This document shows, in pieces, positions 1 to 5,410 of a stretch of 6,765 bases of DNA (positions are counted from its first letter, which is position 1; each line of letters begins with the position of its first letter). Made by a program: the position numbers and the translations under genes. Origin of the DNA: Clostridia bacterium. Its GTDB lineage: Bacteria > Bacillota > Clostridia > Christensenellales > QALW01. The stretch is from positions 1-6,765 of the forward strand of contig JAGCSD010000100.1 of the NCBI GenBank assembly GCA_017964345.1, given 5' to 3'. The notes beneath the pieces are model-generated. The model was given only the letters and a program-made list of their open reading frames with translations. It ran no database searches and was not told the origin of the DNA.

Positions 1-479
1 AAGGCAATGGCACTGTACAGAAACACATAAATACCCGTCGTGACGCCCGCCGGCAAAGCAAAGCTGTCGACAAAAAACAACAGGACCAGCGCCAACGACA
101 CGCAAAACGAAGCGATCTTGCCGAAAACGTTGGAATAAACCATCGCCTTGCGCTTTCGGGATACCAGCCAGCCGCCAAGCAGCACGAGGAACTCCTTGCC
201 GCCCAGCAGGATCGCCGCGAACAATGGCAGGGTACCGTCAACGACAAAGCAGATCACCGCGGAAAGCTGTAAAACCTTGTCCGCCAGCGGATCCAGGATC
301 TTGCCCAGCTCCGAAACCGCGTCGAGCTTGCGCGCCAAAAACCCGTCCGCCACATCCAGCAGTGAGGCGAAGACAAATACGCCAAGCGCCGCGATCGGCG
401 TGACACGGAAGAACACGATCACGAATACGGGACACAAAACCAGCCGCAACGCGGACAGGATGTTCGGAATGGCTTTCAT
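1..479 (-). CDS. pgsA: CDP-diacylglycerol--glycerol-3-phosphate 3-phosphatidyltransferase (PgsA-type), 3' end cut by window edge
   Basis: This is an integral-membrane CDP-alcohol phosphatidyltransferase. The PgsA branch transfers the phosphatidyl group from CDP-diacylglycerol to glycerol-3-phosphate, the committed step to phosphatidylglycerol. The 159 visible residues start MKAIPNILSALRL, typical of PgsA. They hold the full family motif D42-xx-D45-G-xx-A49-R50-x8-G59-xxx-D63-xxx-D67, whose aspartates bind the metals and the CDP group. Hydrophobic stretches at about 13-41, 71-98 and 121-145 fit membrane helices. The ATG at 477-479 is preceded by AAGGA (490-494) about 10 nt upstream, which overlaps the sigG stop codon; the two genes are 13 bp apart and probably translationally coupled. 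The C-terminal membrane helices lie beyond the left edge. PgsA is the best reading, but other CDP-alcohol transferases share the motif, so the exact acceptor is inferred. Confidence 0.88.
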   Translation of the reverse strand, partial: MKAIPNILSALRLVLCPVFVIVFFRVTPIAALGVFVFASLLDVADGFLARKLDAVSELGKILDPLADKVLQLSAVICFVVDGTLPLFAAILLGGKEFLVLLGGWLVSRKRKAMVYSNVFGKIASFCVSLALVLLFFVDSFALPAGVTTGIYVFLYSAIA

Positions 480-492
480 GGGTTGTCCGTCC

Positions 493-1269
493 TTACATGA
501 ATTTTCTCATTCGATCCAGCGCGCTTTTCTCCAAGCGGGAGACCTGCGCCTGCGAAATGCCGATTTCGCCGGCGATCTCCATTTGCGTTTTGCCTAAGAA
601 ATAACGCATCCGTATGATATTATACTCCCTCTTCTCTAATTTTGTCAACGCTTCTCTGAGCGCCAGATGCTCCGACCATTTGCTTTCGCCGTCGGCGGGA
701 TCGCTGAGCTGATCCATCACCGAAAGCTGTTCACCGCCGTCCCCGAACAGCGGTTCGAACAGCGATACCGGTTCCGTTACCGCTTCCATCGCGCGTTCCA
801 CCTCCGGCAGCGGCACGTTCAAATACGCGGCGATCTCCGCGTTCGTAACTTCTCGCTGATTTTGTGCGGCAAGCGTTTCCCGCGCCTGCATTGCCTTATA
901 GGCAAGATCGCGCATGGAACGGCTGACGCGCACGCAGTTGTTGTCGCGCAAAAAGCGGCGGATCTCCCCTATGATCATCGGCACCGCGTAAGTGGAAAAC
1001 TTGACGTTGTGCCCCAAATCAAAGTTTCGTACCGCCTTGATCAGTCCGACGCAGCCGACCTGAAACAGATCGTCCGGCGCGCCCGAGCGCCCGGTGAAAC
1101 GCTGGACCACCGATAATACCAGCCGCAGGTTAGCGTATAAGAACAATTCCTGCGCCCGCTGATCGCCTGCCTGAATGCGTTTGAGCATTTCTTCGGATTC
1201 CCGGGCGCTTAGGCGCGGCAGCTTGCTCGTATCCACTCCGCAGATCGTGACTTTGCCTGAATATTGCAT
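493..1269 (-). CDS. sigG: RNA polymerase sporulation-specific sigma factor sigma-G
   Basis: Sigma-G is the late forespore sigma factor of endospore formers. It directs core RNA polymerase to genes for spore DNA-protecting proteins and germination functions. The N-terminal signature ICGVDTSKLP is diagnostic for sigma-G rather than sigma-F or sigma-B. Region 2 follows, with NLRLVLSVVQRF, DDLFQVGCVGLIKAV and NVKFSTYAVPMIIGEIRR, nearly identical to what is known for the family. Region 3 follows, and region 4.2 carries the helix-turn-helix in GKTQMEIAGEIGISQAQVSRLEKSAL. From the ATG at 1267-1269 the protein has 258 residues, close to the usual 255-260. I prefer this start because GGGAGG lies 5 nt upstream, whereas the in-frame ATG at 1282-1284 (five residues more) has no ribosome-binding site. 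The gene diverges from a helical-protein gene and is followed 13 bp later by pgsA. It is not directly preceded by spoIIGA-sigE as in Bacillus. Confidence 0.97.
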   Translation of the reverse strand: MQYSGKVTICGVDTSKLPRLSARESEEMLKRIQAGDQRAQELFLYANLRLVLSVVQRFTGRSGAPDDLFQVGCVGLIKAVRNFDLGHNVKFSTYAVPMIIGEIRRFLRDNNCVRVSRSMRDLAYKAMQARETLAAQNQREVTNAEIAAYLNVPLPEVERAMEAVTEPVSLFEPLFGDGGEQLSVMDQLSDPADGESKWSEHLALREALTKLEKREYNIIRMRYFLGKTQMEIAGEIGISQAQVSRLEKSALDRMRKFM

Positions 1270-1274
1270 GGCAT

Positions 1275-1280
1275 CCTCCC
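1275..1280 (-). promoter_or_regulatory. Ribosome-binding site that fixes the sigG start
   Basis: GGGAGG on the minus strand ends 5 nt before the ATG at 1267-1269. The upstream in-frame ATG (1282-1284) is preceded by CGCCTTTT, with no Shine-Dalgarno match, and the ribosome-binding site would fall inside the coding region if that start were used. This supports the shorter, 258-residue sigma-G. Confidence 0.75.
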
Positions 1281-1290
1281 GCATAAAAGG

Positions 1291-1307
1291 CGACGAGATT
1301 CTCGCCG
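1291..1307 (-). promoter_or_regulatory. Possible leader hairpin of sigG mRNA
   Basis: On the minus strand, 1307-1301 can pair with 1297-1291: seven base pairs including one G-U, around a three-base AAT loop. An alternative fold pairs GGCGA with TCGCC around an 8-nt loop. The hairpin would lie in the untranslated leader about 10 nt upstream of the ribosome-binding site, which it does not cover. In B. subtilis the sigG leader is reported to contain a hairpin that lowers translation; an equivalent role here is inference from position only. Confidence 0.3.
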
Positions 1308-1328
1308 TATGTAGAGGCGCGTCTTTTT

Positions 1329-1358
1329 AAGTTTGCACATTTTGGCAAAAGTTATTCA
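1329..1358 (-). promoter_or_regulatory. Possible sigma-F/sigma-G-type promoter of sigG
   Basis: Reading the minus strand, TGAATA (1358-1353) matches the -35 class GHATR. After 14 bp it is followed by GTGCAAACTT (1338-1329), which shares the A-A-A-C-T core of the forespore -10 consensus but lacks the second G and the final purine. Transcription would start near 1322, giving a leader of about 50 nt. sigG is known to be transcribed by sigma-F and then sigma-G in Bacillus, so such a promoter is expected here. The match is imperfect and was made by eye. Confidence 0.4.
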
Positions 1359-1383
1359 TTTTGCGAAGCGGTCGCGCAAGCAC

Positions 1384-1413
1384 GCATAAAAGAGGTGTGT
1401 TCGGTTCACACTG
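1384..1413 (+). promoter_or_regulatory. Likely sigma-F/sigma-G-type promoter of the helical-protein gene
   Basis: GCATA (1384-1388) fits the forespore -35 element. A 15-bp spacer leads to GTTCACACTG (1404-1413), which fits 8 of 10 positions of the published sigma-F/sigma-G -10 pattern GGNWAHAMTR. Transcription would start around 1419-1420, leaving a leader of only about 16 nt that just contains the ribosome-binding site. No TTGACA/TATAAT-like vegetative promoter was seen in this gap. The location beside sigG supports the reading. Confidence 0.5.
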
Positions 1414-1435
1414 ATACAAAAGGAGTGAAAACAGT

Positions 1436-1870
1436 ATGATCGAAAAGGATACCGTCAAACTTCTGCGGGAGTGTGACGCCGGCATCCGCATGGGGATCGA
1501 TTCTTTACAGGACGCGCTCGGCTATGTGCGAAGCGAGGAGCTGAAACGGGCGATTAACGAGTGCAAACGGGAGCATGACGCTCTGAAAACACAGTGCGAT
1601 AAACGTCTGCAAGAATGCGGCGACGAGGGGAAAAAACCTGCCGCGCTCATACAGATCATGTCGGAAATGAAAACAAATATGCGCATGATGGCGGACAGGA
1701 GCGACAGCACGCTTGCCGATCTGATGACCGACGGATGCAATATGGGAATCAAATCACTTAACCGCTATTTGAACCAATACAAGGCGGCGGATGAAAATAG
1801 TAAAGATATCGCCAAACGGCTGATCCATCTGGAAGAACAGCTTACGCGGCGGATGCGCCCGTATCTGTAA
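1436..1870 (+). CDS. Conserved all-helical protein, DUF2383/ferritin-like four-helix-bundle type, function unknown
   Basis: This is a 144-residue soluble protein with no signal peptide or membrane segment. It is almost entirely amphipathic helix: about 3-30, 33-61, 68-86, 88-116 and 120-140, with a short glycine break at CGDEGKKP (61-68). The pattern resembles the DUF2383 four-helix-bundle proteins, a branch of the ferritin-like fold, although I see no complete di-iron ligand set (an E46-H47 pair is present). Five cysteines (13, 43, 54, 61, 101) are notable for its size. The most family-like stretch is STLADLMTDGCNMGIKSLNRYL (91-112), and I recall similar uncharacterised proteins in Clostridia. 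The ATG is preceded by AAGGAG, about 10 nt upstream. The gene diverges from sigG, converges on trxB, and has a forespore-type promoter match, so a sporulation role is inferred. No biochemical function can be assigned. Confidence 0.85.
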   Translation: MIEKDTVKLLRECDAGIRMGIDSLQDALGYVRSEELKRAINECKREHDALKTQCDKRLQECGDEGKKPAALIQIMSEMKTNMRMMADRSDSTLADLMTDGCNMGIKSLNRYLNQYKAADENSKDIAKRLIHLEEQLTRRMRPYL

Positions 1871-1907
1871 AAAAGGAGGGGGAGTGATACACGTATCACT
1901 CCCCCTC
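1869..1907 (-). terminator. Intrinsic terminator of trxB in the convergent gap
   Basis: Bases 1876-1890 and 1893-1907 form a perfect 15-bp inverted repeat around AC (realistically 14 bp with a 4-nt loop), including five consecutive G-C pairs. On the minus strand the stem is followed by C and six T (1874-1869), the layout of a Rho-independent terminator, 16 bp after the trxB stop. On the plus strand there is no T run after the stem, so for the convergent helical-protein gene it could act as a 3'-end stabiliser or a weak terminator only. Its T run overlaps that gene's stop codon. Confidence 0.88.
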
Positions 1908-1923
1908 GGTATTGCCGATGTCG

Positions 1924-2835
1924 TCAATTCATCGTATCTAAATACCGGCACGCGGCGAGCGCGGCGGTGGAGCCGTCGGCGGCGGCGGTGGTAAGCTGGC
2001 GTACGCGCTTTTGACGGCAATCGCCGGCAACGAACACGCCGGGCGTTTTCGTCAGGCATTGCTCGTCGGAATCAAAATAGCCGTAATCGTTCAGTTCGGC
2101 AAGGTCCTTGAACGGCTCGTTTTCGGGGATCAGCCCGATCGCCACGAACAGCCCGGCGCAGGGGATCTGCCGCGCTTGTTCATTCCGCATGATCTCCACG
2201 CCGGAAAACGCACCGTTTTCGACCAGATAGCGCGTCACTTTCACGCCCGTTTCAATCTTCACGTTCGCGCGCGCCTGCAGGATCTCTTGCAATTTCTGCT
2301 CGCCGGTCAGGTGCGGCAAGTCCTGTAAAACGGTCACGCTTTTGCATTTTTGCGAAAGCAGGATCGCTTCCTGCAGGGCGGAATTGCCTCCGCCGACGAC
2401 GCATACGTCGCGCGAAGCATAAAAATCTCCGTCGCACACGGCGCAGAAGGAAATGCCCTCGCCTACCAGTTCGCCTTCGCCGTCAAGCCCCAGCATCCGG
2501 TGCTTCACGCCCGTGGCAAGGATAACCGCGCGCGCTTCAAACGTACTGCCTTCCTCGGTTCTGACGATCTTTTTATCTCCCGCGTCCTCCACGCTTGACA
2601 CCGTTTCAAATTCGATCTCCGCGCCCTGCGCGAGGATCTGCTCCAGCATTTTATCGGCAAACTCGTTGCCGCTCATGGAGAGCGTGCCGGGGTAGTTTTC
2701 CACTTTCGGGGAATGCGTGATCTGCCCGCCGAACCCGTTTTTTTCGATCACCAGCGCGCTGCGCCCGTTGCGCAGGGCGTACAGCGCCGCCGTCATGCCG
2801 GCAACGCCGCCGCCGACCACGAGAATATCTACCAT
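1924..2835 (-). CDS. trxB: Thioredoxin-reductase-like FAD flavoprotein lacking the NADPH HRRxxxR motif
   Basis: This is a 303-residue flavoprotein of the low-molecular-weight thioredoxin reductase family, which passes electrons through FAD and a redox disulfide to a thioredoxin or glutaredoxin-like protein. Visible elements are the FAD-binding glycines G8-x-G10-xx-G13, the ATG at 107-109, the redox-active C131-A-V-C134-D, the second nucleotide-fold motif G148-x-G150-xx-A153, and the C-terminal FAD motif GVFVAGDC (266-273) with the TTAAADG helix. In E. coli TrxB the 2'-phosphate of NADPH is held by HRRxxxR; the aligned stretch here is QDLPHLT (171-177), with no arginine. The physiological donor may therefore be NADH, ferredoxin or another carrier. 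The ATG at 2833-2835 has AAAGGA 8 nt upstream. It lies 65 bp after nrdD, whose product carries a fused redoxin domain that is a plausible substrate. Confidence 0.9.
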   Translation of the reverse strand: MVDILVVGGGVAGMTAALYALRNGRSALVIEKNGFGGQITHSPKVENYPGTLSMSGNEFADKMLEQILAQGAEIEFETVSSVEDAGDKKIVRTEEGSTFEARAVILATGVKHRMLGLDGEGELVGEGISFCAVCDGDFYASRDVCVVGGGNSALQEAILLSQKCKSVTVLQDLPHLTGEQKLQEILQARANVKIETGVKVTRYLVENGAFSGVEIMRNEQARQIPCAGLFVAIGLIPENEPFKDLAELNDYGYFDSDEQCLTKTPGVFVAGDCRQKRVRQLTTAAADGSTAALAACRYLDTMN

Positions 2836-2850
2836 AGAGATCTTCCTTTC

Positions 2851-2893
2851 AAAAAAAGGAGCAGAAGCGTCTCTTCTGCTCCTTGGTTTTTTT
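2851..2893. terminator. Bidirectional intrinsic terminator between nrdD and trxB
   Basis: Bases 2856-2867 and 2873-2884 form a perfect 12-bp stem with a 5-nt loop (2868-2872). On the minus strand the stem runs directly into seven T (complement of 2857-2851), a strong Rho-independent terminator for nrdD. On the plus strand it is followed by GG and seven T (2887-2893), so it could also stop transcription from the other side. Its distal end lies within a couple of bases of the trxB ribosome-binding site (2844-2849), leaving no room for a trxB promoter downstream of it. Confidence 0.9.
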
Positions 2894-2900
2894 GCGTGGC

Positions 2901-5285
2901 TTACTGTTTCATCAGCCAGCCCTTGATATCGCTGACGCCGCGATATTTTTCGAACGAATCGCCGCTTGGGACGATCAGTGTAGGCGCCTGCATAATACCG
3001 TAGCGCGCGACCAGATCGCGTTCCTCGTTGGCGTTGACCGTCTGATAGGGAATGCCGGCTTTATCCAGAAGCGCACACGCCGCTTTGCAGTTCGGGCAGG
3101 TGGGCGTTTTGAAAAGCAGGATACCGCCTTCCGCCGGCGCACACACCGGTGTTTCCTCCGTCTTGGCAGGCGTTTCGTCCACCGGAGCCGGGTTGGGGCC
3201 GGTATGCGTCAGGTGCGAACGCCCGATATCGTACACCTTGCGGTCTTTATATTCCTGTGCCTTACCGTCGTTCCAGTTCTGGATCGGACGATAATAACCG
3301 GTGATGCGGCTGTAGACTTCCGTCTTTTCGCCGCAGATCGGGCAAACGGTCTGTTCGCCGGTCAGATAGCCGTGATTTTTGCACACGGAATATGTCGGGG
3401 ACATGGTATAATACGGCAGCTTGTAGTTTTCCGCAATCTTGCGTACCAGGTTGGCGGCGGCTTTCCAGTCGGGCAGTTTTTCACCTAAAAACGCATGGAA
3501 TACCGTGCCGGAAGTATAGAGCGTCTGCAAATCGTCCTGAATATCAAGTGCGGAGAACACGTCTTCGGTATACCCGACGGGCAGGTGCGAAGAGTTGGTA
3601 TAATACGGCGTACCGTTCATGTTTGCCGTAACGATATCCGGGAACTCCTCTTTGTCATGCTTGGCGAAGCGATACGTCGTGGATTCCGCCGGCGTCGCTT
3701 CCAAATTATACAGATCGCCGTATTTTTCCTGATAATCCGACAGACGCTCGCGCATATGGTTCAGCACGTCGCGCGTGAAGCGCTGTACGCGCGGATCGGT
3801 CAAGTCGGCGCGAAGCCAGTTCGCGTTCAATCCGACTTCGTTCATACCGATCAAGCCGATTGTGGAGAAGTGGTTGGCAAATGTGCCCAAATACCGCTTG
3901 GTGTAGGGGTAGAGACCTTGATCGAGCAACTGTGTAATGACGGTACGTTTCGTCTTCAAGCTGCGTGCGGAGATATCCATTAAATTGTCTAAGCGCGCGT
4001 AGAAGTCTTTTTCATCTTTCGCCTGATAGGCGATACGCGGCATATTGATCGTGACCACGCCGATAGAACCGGTTGATTCGCCCGAGCCGAAAAATCCGCC
4101 GGATTTTTTACGAAGTTCGCGCAAATCCAAGCGCAGACGGCAGCACATGGAACGCACGTCGCTGGGTTCCATATCGGAGTTGATATAGTTGGAGAAATAC
4201 GGGGTGCCGTACTTGGCGGTCATTTCAAAGAGCAGTTTGTTGTTTTCCGTTTCGCTCCAGTCGAAATTGCGCGTAATGGAATACGTCGGGATCGGGTACT
4301 GGAATCCGCGGCCGTTGGCGTCGCCCTCGATCATGACTTCGATAAACGCCTTGTTCACCATATCCATTTCTTTTTGGCAGTCGCCGTAGGTGAAATCCAT
4401 TTCCTTGCCGCCGATGATCGCGGGCAGGTTTTTCAGATCGTTCGGGACCACCCAGTCAAGCGTAATGTTGGAGAACGGCGCCTGCGTGCCCCAGCGGCTG
4501 GGCGTGTTCACGCCGTAAACGAAAGACTGGATGCACTGTTTGACTTCCTTGGGCGTGAGGTTGTCCACCTTGACAAACGGAGCGAGATAGGTATCGAACG
4601 ACGAGAACGCCTGCGCGCCCGCCCATTCGTTTTGCATAATGCCCAAAAAGTTGACCATCTGGTTGCACAGCGTGGACAGGTGGTTTGCCGGCGAGGACGT
4701 GATCTTGCCCGGCACGCCGCCCAAGCCTTCCTGGATCAGCTGTTTCAGACTCCATCCGGCGCAGTAGCCGGTCAGCATGGACAAATCGTGCAAATGGATC
4801 GCGGCGGAGCGGTGCGCTTCGGCAATCTCTTCGTCATAGACCTCACTGAGCCAGTAGTTGGCGGTGATCGCGCCGGAGTTGGAGAGGATCAAGCCGCCTA
4901 CGGAATAGGTAACAGTCGAGTTTTCCTTGACACGCCAGTCGTTAATTTTCAGGTAGTTATCCACCAAATCTTTATAATTCAGCAGCGCGGAATTGACGTT
5001 ACGAACCTTTTCACGTTGTTTACGATAGAGTATATACGCCTTGGCAACGTCGGCGTAGCCGGATTCGGACAGCACTTTTTCCACGCTGTCCTGAATGTCT
5101 TCCACCGTCACTTTGTCGTCGCGGATCTTGTTCTCAAAATCCGCCGTAACGTGCAAAGCGATCAAATCGATCACACTGGAATGGTATTGTTTTCCGAGCG
5201 CCTCAAACGCCTTGGTAATGGCTTTGGATATTTTGGCAATGTCAAAATCCACGACTTTTCCGTCTCGTTTTACTACCTGATACAT
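2901..5285 (-). CDS. nrdD: Anaerobic (class III) ribonucleoside-triphosphate reductase with fused C-terminal glutaredoxin/NrdH-like domain
   Basis: NrdD reduces ribonucleoside triphosphates to deoxy forms without oxygen, using a glycyl radical installed by NrdG. The N-terminus (about 1-95) is an ATP-cone allosteric domain (YQVVKRDGKVVDFD). The glycyl-radical barrel follows, with HLHDLSMLTGYCAGWSL (164-180), C207 in LCNQMVNF, and C381-C382-R on the probable finger loop that carries the thiyl radical. A zinc site is visible as C635-xx-H638 and C648-xx-C651. The radical loop is RITGYY, with G663 as the likely radical site. Unusually, a Pro/Thr/Glu-rich linker (about 692-718) leads to a 75-residue redoxin domain with TPTC730-PN-C733 and a cis-proline motif APT (P768). 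The ATG at 5283-5285 has GGAG 8 nt upstream. The gene is driven by its own NrdR-box promoter, follows nrdG, and precedes a thioredoxin-reductase-like gene. The formate- or redoxin-dependent subtype cannot be proved by eye, but the fusion argues for a redoxin. Confidence 0.96.
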   Translation of the reverse strand: MYQVVKRDGKVVDFDIAKISKAITKAFEALGKQYHSSVIDLIALHVTADFENKIRDDKVTVEDIQDSVEKVLSESGYADVAKAYILYRKQREKVRNVNSALLNYKDLVDNYLKINDWRVKENSTVTYSVGGLILSNSGAITANYWLSEVYDEEIAEAHRSAAIHLHDLSMLTGYCAGWSLKQLIQEGLGGVPGKITSSPANHLSTLCNQMVNFLGIMQNEWAGAQAFSSFDTYLAPFVKVDNLTPKEVKQCIQSFVYGVNTPSRWGTQAPFSNITLDWVVPNDLKNLPAIIGGKEMDFTYGDCQKEMDMVNKAFIEVMIEGDANGRGFQYPIPTYSITRNFDWSETENNKLLFEMTAKYGTPYFSNYINSDMEPSDVRSMCCRLRLDLRELRKKSGGFFGSGESTGSIGVVTINMPRIAYQAKDEKDFYARLDNLMDISARSLKTKRTVITQLLDQGLYPYTKRYLGTFANHFSTIGLIGMNEVGLNANWLRADLTDPRVQRFTRDVLNHMRERLSDYQEKYGDLYNLEATPAESTTYRFAKHDKEEFPDIVTANMNGTPYYTNSSHLPVGYTEDVFSALDIQDDLQTLYTSGTVFHAFLGEKLPDWKAAANLVRKIAENYKLPYYTMSPTYSVCKNHGYLTGEQTVCPICGEKTEVYSRITGYYRPIQNWNDGKAQEYKDRKVYDIGRSHLTHTGPNPAPVDETPAKTEETPVCAPAEGGILLFKTPTCPNCKAACALLDKAGIPYQTVNANEERDLVARYGIMQAPTLIVPSGDSFEKYRGVSDIKGWLMKQ

Positions 5286-5310
5286 AACAAAAACTCCTTT
5301 AAGCGCAAAA

Positions 5311-5340
5311 GAACCATGCGCGATTTAATCAGCATGGTCC
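5311..5340 (-). promoter_or_regulatory. Inverted repeat at the nrdD transcription start
   Basis: Arms 5311-5319 and 5332-5340 are complementary at nine positions with one G-T pair, around a 12-bp AT-rich centre. The repeat begins next to the -10 hexamer and covers the expected start site (near 5334), so most of one arm would not be transcribed. That favours a DNA operator over an RNA hairpin. No known operator consensus was recognised. Confidence 0.4.
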
Positions 5341-5369
5341 ATTATACACTACTGTTTCCGGTTTGTCAA
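5341..5369 (-). promoter_or_regulatory. Consensus vegetative (sigma-A) promoter of nrdD
   Basis: On the minus strand, TTGACA (5369-5364) is separated by exactly 17 bp from TATAAT (5346-5341), a perfect match to the housekeeping consensus at both hexamers. Transcription should start near 5334, giving a leader of about 50 nt to the nrdD ATG. A-tracts at 5383-5397 upstream could further strengthen it. So strong a promoter is consistent with control mainly by repression. Confidence 0.92.
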
Positions 5370-5410
5370 TATGTTGTGGTTAATTTTTTTCAAAAAACTA
5401 TATTTTGTGT
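5364..5410 (-). promoter_or_regulatory. Tandem NrdR boxes controlling nrdD
   Basis: NrdR is the zinc-finger/ATP-cone repressor that shuts off ribonucleotide reductase genes when dATP is abundant; it binds paired 16-bp boxes of consensus acaCwAtATaTwGwgt. The distal box at 5395-5410 matches 14 of 16 positions. The proximal box at 5364-5379 matches 11 of 16, including all the fixed C/G and most core positions. They are separated by 15 bp, 31 bp centre to centre (about three helical turns), the usual NrdR spacing. The proximal box covers the -35 hexamer, as expected for a repressor, and the distal box touches the last base of the nrdG stop codon. The nrdR gene itself is not in the window. Confidence 0.85.

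Noticed and set aside
148..597. 149-codon open frame on the plus strand
   Set aside because: It is antisense to pgsA and the end of sigG; the minus-strand frame holds the complete CDP-alcohol transferase motif.
606..626. TATA-rich string within sigG resembling a promoter on the plus strand
   Set aside because: It lies inside coding sequence, has no -35 partner at proper spacing, and has no plus-strand gene downstream.
1282..1284. Upstream ATG as the sigG start
   Set aside because: It has no ribosome-binding site, whereas the ATG 15 bases downstream has GGGAGG at 5 nt and gives the usual family length.
5380..5400. T-run and A-run between the NrdR boxes as a terminator for nrdG
   Set aside because: The pairing would be only A-T with a one-base loop, so not a credible intrinsic terminator. 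It is better explained as the AT-rich linker and promoter-upstream DNA.
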